A stretch of DNA of 64,000 bases. Source: a virus. Positions 27,701 to 34,956 of the stretch are shown here, piece by piece (within the stretch, counting starts at the first letter, position 1; every line of letters starts with the position of its first letter). A program made the translations under genes and the position numbers. Where the stretch lies: positions 1 to 64,000 of the IMG/VR virus record IMGVR_UViG_3300020446_000009. One strand, given 5' to 3'. Below the pieces are notes generated by a model that searched no databases, had not been told where the DNA came from, and saw nothing but the letters and a program-made list of their open reading frames with translations.

Positions 27701-28439
27701 TAGGGGAATGGGTATAATCTTGTTTAAAAAATATTTTTTCTTTATCTATTGATTCTATAGCATTAGGATAATGTAATATTTTACTTATAGTTTGAGAATT
27801 ATTTTTGTTCCAAATTGTACATCTTCCTAAATTGTCTTCTAATATAAATTTTACATTATTTTTTTCTAACGCGTAATGTAAGCCCCACATTTCAGCTTCC
27901 CATTTACTAGTTTTTTTTCTAATAGCTATACAAATTTGCTTATAATCATTAATTATTTTTTTTAAAGTATAAAAAGTAATAGCAAAAGGATACATTATTC
28001 CATATTCATCTTCTTGAATTGTTTTTGTATCTTTAGTTAAAGCAGTAAAATTAATCCATCTTTGACCTATTACTTCATTATGATTAGGATATAAATTAAC
28101 AGGTTCTAAAAAAACCATATCAGGATCTAAAAATAATAATCTATCTGAGGGTTTAAATTTTTTATGTTTACATAACCAACTAATAGATTCATATTTATTT
28201 GGTATTCCACCCCACCACTTACCATCTTTAATTTCCCATTCTTTAGCCCAATCCGGAAGTTCAATTACTTCTACATTAGGAAATGTAAAATCTATAATTT
28301 CTTTATTGTGATTGTGGTCAAAGGAAGATAAAAATATAATTTTACCTTTTTGTTTAACTTTATCAGCTGACCATTTAAGTAACTGTAATTGCCATTTTTG
28401 GTAAAGACATTTACTTGTGCTTACAATTATATAATCCAT
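24753..28439 (-). CDS. Four-domain glycosyltransferase with two Skp1-Hyp GlcNAc-transferase-like (GT60) domains
   Basis: 1228 residues, four apparent domains. Residues 1-260 have an NKYESISWL ... LLFLDPDMVFLEPV pattern and a W-x-AEMW-x-x-x-x-A helix, resembling plant peptidyl-serine galactosyl- and Hyp-arabinosyltransferases. Residues about 290-590 resemble GDP-fucose protein O-fucosyltransferases (GGFNNIRM at 303, MHIRRNDF at 476). Residues 630-905 and 926-1228 are two copies of the Skp1-hydroxyproline GlcNAc-transferase type: VSIASYRD/VSIASFKD, GVVWARN/GGCWARN, the D-S/A-H-x-RF metal site (719, 1019) and FSGEED/YTGEEF. No signal or membrane segment is seen. It sits between a prolyl-hydroxylase-like gene and a carbamoyltransferase. 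Confidence is high for the GT60-like halves, moderate for the first two. Confidence 0.82.
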   Translation of the reverse strand: MDYIIVSTSKCLYQKWQLQLLKWSADKVKQKGKIIFLSSFDHNHNKEIIDFTFPNVEVIELPDWAKEWEIKDGKWWGGIPNKYESISWLCKHKKFKPSDRLLFLDPDMVFLEPVNLYPNHNEVIGQRWINFTALTKDTKTIQEDEYGIMYPFAITFYTLKKIINDYKQICIAIRKKTSKWEAEMWGLHYALEKNNVKFILEDNLGRCTIWNKNNSQTISKILHYPNAIESIDKEKIFFKQDYTHSPTQKIEINKARNLTDTILLSNIDQERTDYIYESKWDFPYLFKFYTGSKGHLFFQPWSGGFNNIRMSFEQAICLSYLTDRTLVLPPSYSMYLTEGVSNLSDYFEVENLGIKHISFEELCDIHKIEHNLDELKKVSKVLNYDAVQHVINFEKIPIPQKFLKGRKELKSETIFDNSKIIYLNENLLGNFYLSFYTKHETSLKQLIGKYVVYKNKLRDIAWQFINLLGDKSYYSMHIRRNDFQYKDLFISPEQLLNNIKDIIPKNSKLYIATDLEDKNYFSNLEEYGYELIFYNDLEQQLKFKNININWIPLIEQLICSRGLSFIGNDNSTLSTYVYKIRSFMNDIIDKKFYINTKPITHIHKDYYINDPEARHNWCREYLDVSKFNNDITFVSIASYRDSQIFDTLKSLYEEVSNPNKVKVVVCVQDEIDVYHELLELNYPNLELIYIHWEDTKGVVWARNRIKEKFTNESYFLNIDSHSRFKENWDLILIHQYNSINEPKVILTTYPNNFDVPDPTKKYLKLPYNTPLKIKKFIHPDDPIDNRCQAENLPSLKNYEVKDTKWVTAGFTFVKADWLKEVQIPERMVFSGEEDTATYLSFLKGWNPKVASEATIWHNYNYKTKKDIPYRTPNNFQNPILDDNSVEELNKILFAKDPSYVRSLHDLENFLGFEFKKPPIQNISDSTIFVSIASFKDYEIRHTILDCINKSSSPENLYFGVCMQYDNSTPNTSENILDDLVQKYNIKLSKFDWTESEGGCWARNISQQFYNGEKYSLQVDAHTRFLQNWDKTIIQEFNELLNKSPNPLISFLPPGYHRDDDKGIDYEFTHLNNPTVLNVPTFRRLTDQYWPIYGGYQDERSTNEVNQNVSLLYGGFIFSWGKWVQEIEQDPEHYYTGEEFALALRSYTSGYDIYLPTKILAWHRIHPETPAKHINTFKNHHEKHTVAVNRLKMLVEQNGDLGKYNLGDKRSLQDYEKFANINFKDREVL

Positions 28440-28442
28440 TTA

Positions 28443-29693
28443 TTAAGGTTGATACGCCCAATCTTTTAATTTATAGTGTGCATAAAAATTTCTATAAAAA
28501 GTACCTTTAAAGGGATCGGGACGACCATGTAAACAGGTAGCTGATTCATATAAAATTATATCTCCAGGTTCAGCATATATTTTATGCCATTCCCCGTCAT
28601 GTGATTGAAAGTGTAATGGCCAATCTTCAGGTTCTTTATCCGGGCCACAACCACAAGCTAAATTTTTATCTACTATTATAATAGAAGAAACATGGTGGGT
28701 TTCTAATCTATCTACATGATTTATTAAACTAGCTCCCCTTTTATAAGATCTTATACCATATAACATAGTAGGAATTAAAGGAACTTGAACCCATTGTTGA
28801 TGGAATGGTAAAAGTTGTTGGTGAATTAATTCTCTAAGAGAAACTAAATTATCAAAGGACATCATTTCACTACCATAACCCCCATCTGGTGTATTAATAA
28901 CATCTTTTACTCCATTCCAATTTTCCTCTTGTATATTATTTTGTAATAATTTATAAGCATCATTTATAATACCCCAAACTTGAGAAGGTAATTTTTCAAC
29001 TTTAAAACCTACTTCATTAAGACGAGGTAAATCGTCTTTAGTTTTAAATATTTTTTGATTAGGAGGTGGTATTGATACTACTTTATTAGAATTATTATTT
29101 TTCCAATGTTCTTGAGACAATCGATCATCTTCACACCCATCCCATTTTTTTTCTCTCCACCAAGAAGTTATAATATATTTTTTTCCTTTTTTTACCTCAG
29201 TTCCTTCATGAAGCATATCATGTATAACCTGCCCATCAATCATATTAGGCCAATATATAGCTTTACCTATTTTAGGTTTAACACTAAAATTAAATTTTGG
29301 AAAATCTGTTTCTCCTCCTTCTTCAGGTATATTTAAATACACCATAAAAGTATGGGTTCTATTACCAGATGCTAAACAATGATTTATAAATGAATCTCCT
29401 TCAAAAAAATCTGTATGGGGTTTGAAGAATTGACCTGGTTCATATAATTGGCCTTGGATTGATTCACCTCGATTTATATCAAGTCCTAATTTTTTTGCTA
29501 TTCTTTTTTTAATTCTTTTTATTAAGGGATTTTGTTCAGGTAAGGAAGAAGTACTAGATGTTCTAGTTTCTTCATATTGACTTTTATCATTTCCTCTACC
29601 AGCAACTGTAGAACGGGTGTGATTTGAATCAATCATTTTAATAATTGCTTCACAATCTTTTTTAGATAAAAAATTAGAGATTTGTTCAATCAT
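28443..29693 (-). CDS. Two-domain prolyl-4-hydroxylase-like 2OG-Fe(II) oxygenase
   Basis: 416 residues. Domain 1 (about 1-185) is a P4H-type hydroxylase: Y-EPGQFFKPHTDFF (H93, D95), FMVYLN, GGETDFP, then H162 and K172 in LHEGTEVKKGKKYIITSWW, the ten-residue His/Lys spacing of prolyl-4-hydroxylases. Domain 2 (about 215-416) has its own iron site, HVD (H326, D328), a distal H389 in CLHGRPDPF, and arginines R391/R401. Two different hydroxylase domains in one chain are unusual. It is transcribed just before the glycosyltransferase with hydroxyproline-transferase-like domains and just after a Pro-rich fibre gene. Prolyl hydroxylation of that fibre is therefore a specific testable idea. Confidence 0.85.
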   Translation of the reverse strand: MIEQISNFLSKKDCEAIIKMIDSNHTRSTVAGRGNDKSQYEETRTSSTSSLPEQNPLIKRIKKRIAKKLGLDINRGESIQGQLYEPGQFFKPHTDFFEGDSFINHCLASGNRTHTFMVYLNIPEEGGETDFPKFNFSVKPKIGKAIYWPNMIDGQVIHDMLHEGTEVKKGKKYIITSWWREKKWDGCEDDRLSQEHWKNNNSNKVVSIPPPNQKIFKTKDDLPRLNEVGFKVEKLPSQVWGIINDAYKLLQNNIQEENWNGVKDVINTPDGGYGSEMMSFDNLVSLRELIHQQLLPFHQQWVQVPLIPTMLYGIRSYKRGASLINHVDRLETHHVSSIIIVDKNLACGCGPDKEPEDWPLHFQSHDGEWHKIYAEPGDIILYESATCLHGRPDPFKGTFYRNFYAHYKLKDWAYQP

Positions 29694-29747
29694 AACTTAG
29701 AATTTTATTTAATAATATAATAACTTATTTTATTTACTCAAAGTAAT

Positions 29748-30005
29748 TTACAAACTACCTGAATAATCATTTATAACTTCATTTGTAATATCAATTGTGT
29801 CATAATGGTCAGTACCATATCCATAAGAACCAGATTCAAAAGACCCACTTGGAATTTTAACTTCATTAATTGTATTTAAATGGCTATTAATAACAGCAGA
29901 TTCTCCCTCTCCTGATATTGATATAGGATCTTCCCATGATACTATCGTATCATTATAAGAAGATGATATTAACCAATCATTAAAATCTAAAAAGCTTACT
30001 TCCAT
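29748..30005 (-). CDS. Small acidic virion-type protein
   Basis: 85 residues, strongly acidic, not recognised. It contains SGSFESGSYGYG and GSL strands in the style of the fibre proteins here and ends in DYSGSL. There is no signal or membrane segment. It lies 13 bases after the proline-rich protein gene in transcription order and before the hydroxylase-glycosyltransferase genes. The 54-base gap that follows (29694-29747) is A/T-rich with no clear promoter or terminator. It is most likely a minor structural or adaptor protein. Confidence 0.5.
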   Translation of the reverse strand: MEVSFLDFNDWLISSSYNDTIVSWEDPISISGEGESAVINSHLNTINEVKIPSGSFESGSYGYGTDHYDTIDITNEVINDYSGSL

Positions 30006-30018
30006 ATTTTATTATTTT

Positions 30019-30843
30019 TTAACATCCTGAACATGGGATATACATATTTGATGCAGAACCACCTGTATAAACAGTAATAGTATTATTTCGTACACATACA
30101 TATGTAGTTGAAACATATGAAACTTGACTGTTCATGTATGTTCCATCACAACAAGTGTAAGCATACACTACATAACTTGAATATATACTTTTATTAACTT
30201 GATATCTGTAACATGTAACACTTGTTGGTGCTGGTGTTGGACTAGGTGTAACAGGTGCTGGTGTAGGACTTGGGGTAGGTGAAGGGGTTCCTACACAATC
30301 TGAACAACTATCATATTCAGCATAACCCGCATAATTTGGACTACTAGTTGAAGTAGAATATATTGTAGCACACCCAAAACCATAAACAAAAACAACAACC
30401 CCTGCATTTAAATTACCATCATAAGATAAGTTTCCGGATCCTCCACTACATCCATAAAAAGTATAACTAGCAATAGCTACAGGTGCAGGTGTAGGTGGTG
30501 GTGTAGCAGGTGATGGCGTTGGTGGGTTAGTTGGTGGATTTGTTACAGGTGGTGGTGTTGGTGGACTAGTTGGTGGACTTGTAGTTGGTGATGGAGTAGG
30601 TGGTGGTGTAACAGGTGATGGTGTTGGTGGATTAGTTGGAGGTGATGTTGGTGGAGGTGTAGGTGCATTTGTAGCAGTATTACAATTTCCTTGGTTAGAA
30701 AATTGAGTACCTGTCCAATATCTCCATATTGTACTATTACTGTAATAGCCTGATGGTCCAAGAGTACTACCACGCATATCGGCATATAGTTTAGTTGCTG
30801 TTGCTAAACTGCTACTATCAAGATAGAAATATTGGTTGGCCAT
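30019..30843 (-). CDS. Cysteine-rich modular fibre protein with long proline/threonine linkers
   Basis: 274 residues. An N-terminal module (1-55) ends in SGYYSNSTIWRYWTGTQF and a cysteine. Residues 61-122 are a P-T/S repeat (PTPPPTSPPTNPPTPSPVTP and similar). A cysteine-containing globular module (about 124-186) is followed by a second Pro-rich linker (187-207) and a C-terminal cysteine-rich module beginning CYRYQV. Pro/Thr/Ser linkers resemble hydroxyproline-rich and mucin-like glycoprotein segments, which are classic substrates for prolyl hydroxylation and O-glycosylation. The gene probably heads the unit that also encodes the prolyl-hydroxylase-like enzyme, the glycosyltransferase and the carbamoyltransferase. 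A virion surface fibre is inferred. Confidence 0.7.
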   Translation of the reverse strand: MANQYFYLDSSSLATATKLYADMRGSTLGPSGYYSNSTIWRYWTGTQFSNQGNCNTATNAPTPPPTSPPTNPPTPSPVTPPPTPSPTTSPPTSPPTPPPVTNPPTNPPTPSPATPPPTPAPVAIASYTFYGCSGGSGNLSYDGNLNAGVVVFVYGFGCATIYSTSTSSPNYAGYAEYDSCSDCVGTPSPTPSPTPAPVTPSPTPAPTSVTCYRYQVNKSIYSSYVVYAYTCCDGTYMNSQVSYVSTTYVCVRNNTITVYTGGSASNMYIPCSGC

Positions 30844-30850
30844 TACTTAT

Positions 30851-30858
30851 ATAAATAT
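30851..30858 (-). promoter_or_regulatory. Candidate late promoter of the Pro-rich fibre and modification unit
   Basis: The coding strand reads AAATATTTATATAAGTAATG, so the ATATTTAT core ends only eight bases before the ATG at 30843. It would place 30019..30843 and the enzymes down to 23182 on one transcript. Confidence 0.45.
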
Positions 30859-30859
30859 T

Positions 30860-31015
30860 TTAAAATGTATAATTTTCAGTCATATTATTCTCATTATAAA
30901 ATTCTACTAATGCATCAAAATCAATATTTTCTTTAGTAGCTCCTTCACAGTGTGCAATTATTTTATCTGCCTCACTTTTCATAAATGGTGATAAATCTTC
31001 GTACGTTAGTGGCAT
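30860..31015 (-). CDS. Small acidic protein, 51 residues
   Basis: A short open frame I translated by hand: MPLTYEDLSPFMKSEADKII to a C-terminal NYTF. It is acidic and helical in character with no recognisable family. It lies in the gap between the two Pro-rich fibre genes, on the same strand and tightly packed with the next small frame. Its coding potential is plausible from spacing, but no homologue can be claimed. Confidence 0.45.
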   Translation of the reverse strand: MPLTYEDLSPFMKSEADKIIAHCEGATKENIDFDALVEFYNENNMTENYTF

Positions 31016-31020
31016 TTTTA

Positions 31021-31140
31021 TTAATTTTTATTTTTTAAATATTCATCTATGTCAAAAGATTCTATTGGCATTCCCATTGACCCACATATTACACTTATTT
31101 CTGTTTGTAATTCTTCTGATAATTCTTCAAATTTTGTCAT
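31021..31140 (-). CDS. Small acidic protein, 39 residues
   Basis: A second short open frame, MTKFEELSEELQTEISVICG and on to KNKN. It resembles its neighbour at 30860 in size, charge and the short acidic-helical start, so the two could be diverged copies. It lies 13 bases from the 910-residue fibre gene. No promoter or ribosome-binding site is visible. It is a weak call. Confidence 0.4.
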   Translation of the reverse strand: MTKFEELSEELQTEISVICGSMGMPIESFDIDEYLKNKN

Positions 31141-31153
31141 AATTATTTTATAT

Positions 31154-33886
31154 TTAATCTGTTCTTAAATAATAAGTTACCCCATCAACCATACTAACAC
31201 CCGAAACTGATATGTAAGCAAATCTTTCAGGGGTAATAGTAGATCCAGTTCCATTATTATCCACATATGAGTTTGATAAACTTAAAGTAGCTGACCATCT
31301 TCCTTCTTGTCCTAAACTATTAGTAATAACTTTGTTTGAAAATGATGTAGATCCTGGATCAGTACCACTACTAGAAGAAATTGCCATAAAAAATCCAAAA
31401 GAATTTGTAATAAATTGAGTTAGAAGTAAATGATTAACATTTCCAGCTCCTCTTAATCCTTGTCCTAATACAACTACAGGAAATCCTCCACCAAGATAAG
31501 CACAATCAGTTCCCGATAAATTTACCATTGTAGTTGTTGGGCCTAATCCTTGACCATATACATTCCAAGCAGGGTTACAAGGAATTGATGCATCAGCAAA
31601 AATACTTCCATGGTGGAATCCTGGTTGAATACCATTTGTTTGTTGGAATAACCCAGGGGCAGTGTAAGTTGATCTCCAAAATATGGTTCCTGCCCTAAAT
31701 ACCCAACCATTAAATCCAATAAAATTATTATAATCCTCACATGCTTGGTTAATATTATATTGTGTGGTTCCTAAATTCATTAGGTAAAGTCCAGATGTAG
31801 GAGATGGAGTTGTAAGGGTCCCTACATTAACAGGTGGGGGTGTTGGTGGAGATGTAGGTGGTTGAGTTGGAGGGAAAATAACTCCAGGAGTAGCACCCGT
31901 ACAATTTCCTAAAAATGTTACACTTGCTCCAGGAGTATTTATTGTTGGTTTAACACGTGTACAAACTGGATCTGTATCCCCACCATCTACACTTCTAGTT
32001 TGGGTATTACCATCACAATCAATATAACTAAATGTAGATACTGCGTCATGTTTAGCTTCTAATTCATATTCATAACAAGTAAATCCTAAACAAATTGGAT
32101 CATTACAATTACCTCCTACTACAACTCCTGCAATATCATAAGGAACTGCATTGGTAGAAGTACCAGTAATTGTACCACATATTGTAGTACCAAAAAGTTC
32201 AAATTTTATAAGGTCTCCATTACTATAGGGTCCTGCATATTGATCATTTGTAGTAACATGATATGTACCACCTCCACTACAACCACTTATTTCATATTTG
32301 TAAATAGTAGTTCCTGTTGGAGCAGGAGTTGGGGGTACAGTTGGAGCAGGAGTTGGTGGGTTTGGAGTATCACAAGTACCACTTGCTCCAAAAAACTGCC
32401 CATCCCAATATCTCCAATTATTACCTAAACTTATATATTGTGCGGGAACCGAACCTAATGGGGGTATTGCATTATAATATACATTATTAGCTAATGTCCA
32501 ATCGGCATTATCAAAATATAATCTTTGTTTAAAAACTGTAGTTCCAGGGGAATTTCTTGTACAAGCAGCATCGGCAGTATCTCCTTGATAAACATCAGTC
32601 TCTGTAAGATCAGAATCATATCCACATGTAATTATAACATTAACAGCATCACTTATAGGATCAGATGGGTCAGCTGCCCCACCATAAACTCGTATTTGTC
32701 TACCTGTGGAAGAATTATAATCAAAATTATCTCTTTTTAAACTTAAATCATTTAATCTATTACCCCATGGACCACTATAATTAGCAAAACCCATCCATCC
32801 TGAATCATAAACTGTACCACTATCATCTATTACAGTAACTCTATTAGGTCTTTCAAATGATTCAATTTGAATACGATTGGCATATTGAGTATCTGAAGAA
32901 GGTATATCTACAGGATCATAAATTATATAGTTCATACTAGAACTATAAAAATCTAAATGAGAACTAGAGGTACAACTGTAAGTTCTATTAGTTGATGATA
33001 TAGGTGCTGGAGTAGGTGGTCTAGTAGGTGGTGAAGTTGGAGGTGGAGTTGGTGGTCCTGTAGGAGGAGATGTAGGAGGTGGGGTAGGTGCATCATATAT
33101 ATTATTATCTGAACTACAAGGACCTAAATTTTCTATTACTACATCTTGATTTACAGTTAAATTATTTTGATCCTGACAAAATGTTATATTGGGCATGTAC
33201 TCAATATTAAAATAACCAGACCCATGAGCTCGGGTTGGGGTATCAGAAGAACAAACTTCCATAGCATAATCAGGGAAAACTTCGGTTTCAAGTGTTGCTC
33301 CCGTTAAACAATCAGTATGACTTACATATAAAGAATCAGTTAAATCATAATTTTCAACATAAAAAGTGTGACAAGGTAATTGATAACTACTAGTTATACC
33401 TTGAGCAGTTCCATCTTTAGCACAAAAAGGACCAAAGGTCCCAAATTTACCTATTTGTTCTACTCTATATGAACCATCAGTAGCAGTACATGGTACATAT
33501 CTTACTTGACCATCATTACCATTATTATCATATGCTCTATATATAGTACAAGGTTCAGCAGTAACCGGTGCAGGAGTAGGAGCTTGAGTTGGTGGTGATG
33601 TAGGTGGTGAAGTTGGTGGATCAGGAGTTGAAACAGGAGCAGGTGTAGGAGCAGGGGTTACAGGATAATTTCTATATTGTATAGATTCTGATACATGGCT
33701 TAAACTAGTTATATAACCAGCAAAATCGGGGTCAAAAAATTCTTGATCTGAATTAGATATTAAACCAGTAAATGTGGTTTGTCCATCAACATTATCTCCT
33801 CCTTGTTTAATACCTCCAGCAATAGATTTTTCATCATCCGCTGATGATGAGTACATATCAAAATTTCCTCCTACTGGTACACCCAT
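31154..33886 (-). CDS. Large cysteine-rich modular fibre with four proline-rich linkers
   Basis: 910 residues. Four Pro/Thr/Ser linkers, near residues 75-114, 265-297, 505-529 and 667-695, read like PTPAPTPAP and PPTSPPT. They separate globular modules with paired cysteines; for example, CYEYELEAKHDAVSTFSYIDC resembles the C-terminal module of 30019..30843. A RYWDGQFF-x(5)-C segment near 495 matches the RYWTG-x-x-F module of that protein and of the baseplate protein 47366..51781. The C-terminal about 200 residues form a separate domain, perhaps adhesive. This looks like a long, flexible, multi-domain virion fibre whose linkers could be hydroxylated and glycosylated. Confidence 0.7.
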   Translation of the reverse strand: MGVPVGGNFDMYSSSADDEKSIAGGIKQGGDNVDGQTTFTGLISNSDQEFFDPDFAGYITSLSHVSESIQYRNYPVTPAPTPAPVSTPDPPTSPPTSPPTQAPTPAPVTAEPCTIYRAYDNNGNDGQVRYVPCTATDGSYRVEQIGKFGTFGPFCAKDGTAQGITSSYQLPCHTFYVENYDLTDSLYVSHTDCLTGATLETEVFPDYAMEVCSSDTPTRAHGSGYFNIEYMPNITFCQDQNNLTVNQDVVIENLGPCSSDNNIYDAPTPPPTSPPTGPPTPPPTSPPTRPPTPAPISSTNRTYSCTSSSHLDFYSSSMNYIIYDPVDIPSSDTQYANRIQIESFERPNRVTVIDDSGTVYDSGWMGFANYSGPWGNRLNDLSLKRDNFDYNSSTGRQIRVYGGAADPSDPISDAVNVIITCGYDSDLTETDVYQGDTADAACTRNSPGTTVFKQRLYFDNADWTLANNVYYNAIPPLGSVPAQYISLGNNWRYWDGQFFGASGTCDTPNPPTPAPTVPPTPAPTGTTIYKYEISGCSGGGTYHVTTNDQYAGPYSNGDLIKFELFGTTICGTITGTSTNAVPYDIAGVVVGGNCNDPICLGFTCYEYELEAKHDAVSTFSYIDCDGNTQTRSVDGGDTDPVCTRVKPTINTPGASVTFLGNCTGATPGVIFPPTQPPTSPPTPPPVNVGTLTTPSPTSGLYLMNLGTTQYNINQACEDYNNFIGFNGWVFRAGTIFWRSTYTAPGLFQQTNGIQPGFHHGSIFADASIPCNPAWNVYGQGLGPTTTMVNLSGTDCAYLGGGFPVVVLGQGLRGAGNVNHLLLTQFITNSFGFFMAISSSSGTDPGSTSFSNKVITNSLGQEGRWSATLSLSNSYVDNNGTGSTITPERFAYISVSGVSMVDGVTYYLRTD

Positions 33887-33887
33887 T

Positions 33888-34877
33888 TTATCCCAATTTA
33901 GTTTCTATAGCTTTAATACGTTCTTCTAGTTCTAATATTGCCTTATGCATATGAGCTAATACTGGTCTATCGTTCATAGTTAAATGTCCATTATCATCAG
34001 TAAATACTGCATAAGGTAAAACTTCTTGAACTTCTTGAGCTATAAAACCAGCATCAGGTTTATTATCTTTTATGTATTCGTAGGCAGTGAATTCTTTTAA
34101 TGTTTTTAATCCTTCTCCAATTTCAGTAATTTGAGATTTTAATTTTTTATCAGAGGTTGTTATAAAGTTAGTAGCAGTGACAGTTGAAGAAGCTACTATA
34201 GTACCTGCATTTGTTGATGGAGATGTACCTACCCCTAAACAGTGAGATTGTAAATGGCTAGTAAATTGTGAAGTACCTGTTCCGGTTACTGTAAGTAATC
34301 CTCCAACATCTACACCATGAGTTGTTTCTATACTACCTGTAGATAATATAGTATATGTATTTCCTGCTAATGAAGAGGTTACTACCATATCATTAGTAGT
34401 AGTATTTCCTCTATTTGTAACCATTTGAAGATTATCCTCAGAAGCAGTATAAGAAGCTTCTACTGAAGATAAAATGGCATAACCTGAGGTACCTTGGGGG
34501 AAATTAATTATTGCTGTATCTGCTGTTGGGAAAGAAATATCTTCTGTTAAAACTACATCATAATTAGAATCAACAATAGTTACATTTAGGGGTCTAGTAT
34601 TTAAGTTATGTGTTATATTCCATACACTACTAGCTACATTTTGGATGTGTTGATAACCTCCAGCATCCGTTCTTACATTAGTAAAAACATTTCCACTACC
34701 ATCTACAACGAGAGCAGTTGTTGAATTTGAAGCAGATAAATTTATGAATTGAGCGTTAGACGAAGTTAGTGAGCCTGTTATATCTACACTACTTGTAACG
34801 GTTAAACCGTTTGTTACATCTAAACTATTTAAAGCGGCATCACTTCCGGATATGATGACCTTTTTCCAACTTGGCAT
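33888..34877 (-). CDS. Tail fibre with S74 autochaperone
   Basis: 329 residues. The N-terminus MPSWKKVIISGSDAALNS resembles that of 35355..36701 (MATWKKLVVSGSN), suggesting a shared attachment piece. A central strand pair, W-x-ITHNLNTRPLNVTIVDS and later FPQGTSGYAILS, is common in T4-like marine phage fibres. From S242 (SDKKLKSQITEIGEG) begins an S74 intramolecular chaperone with the S-x-x-x-LK dyad, GFIAQEVQEVLP and a terminal coiled coil. Self-cleavage before S242 would leave a short fibre of about 240 residues. It is the first gene after the 34946 candidate promoter and its roughly 70-base leader. Confidence 0.8.
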   Translation of the reverse strand: MPSWKKVIISGSDAALNSLDVTNGLTVTSSVDITGSLTSSNAQFINLSASNSTTALVVDGSGNVFTNVRTDAGGYQHIQNVASSVWNITHNLNTRPLNVTIVDSNYDVVLTEDISFPTADTAIINFPQGTSGYAILSSVEASYTASEDNLQMVTNRGNTTTNDMVVTSSLAGNTYTILSTGSIETTHGVDVGGLLTVTGTGTSQFTSHLQSHCLGVGTSPSTNAGTIVASSTVTATNFITTSDKKLKSQITEIGEGLKTLKEFTAYEYIKDNKPDAGFIAQEVQEVLPYAVFTDDNGHLTMNDRPVLAHMHKAILELEERIKAIETKLG

Positions 34878-34945
34878 ATTAACAATTTATTATGGTTGGT
34901 TACAGGATTGCCTGCCCACTTCCCTTACGGGCCTATAATATACTC
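34878..34945 (-). promoter_or_regulatory. Unusually long leader with a GC-rich hairpin before the fibre gene
   Basis: Between the motif at 34946 and the ATG at 34877 lie about 68 bases. They contain a G/C-rich island, GGCCCGTAAGGGAAGTGGGC on the coding strand. It can form a CCC-GUAA-GGG hairpin with a GNRA loop, or a longer GCCC/GGGC pairing. Most other genes here have leaders under 25 bases. A structured 5' leader is possible; no known riboswitch was recognised. Confidence 0.35.
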
Positions 34946-34953
34946 ATAAATAT
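34946..34953 (-). promoter_or_regulatory. Candidate late promoter upstream of the S74 fibre gene
   Basis: The coding strand reads CATATTTATGAGTATATTATAGG, 69 bases before the ATG at 34877 and immediately after the terminator at 34957..34987. The position between a terminator and a new gene supports a promoter. Confidence 0.5.
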
Positions 34954-34956
34954 GAA

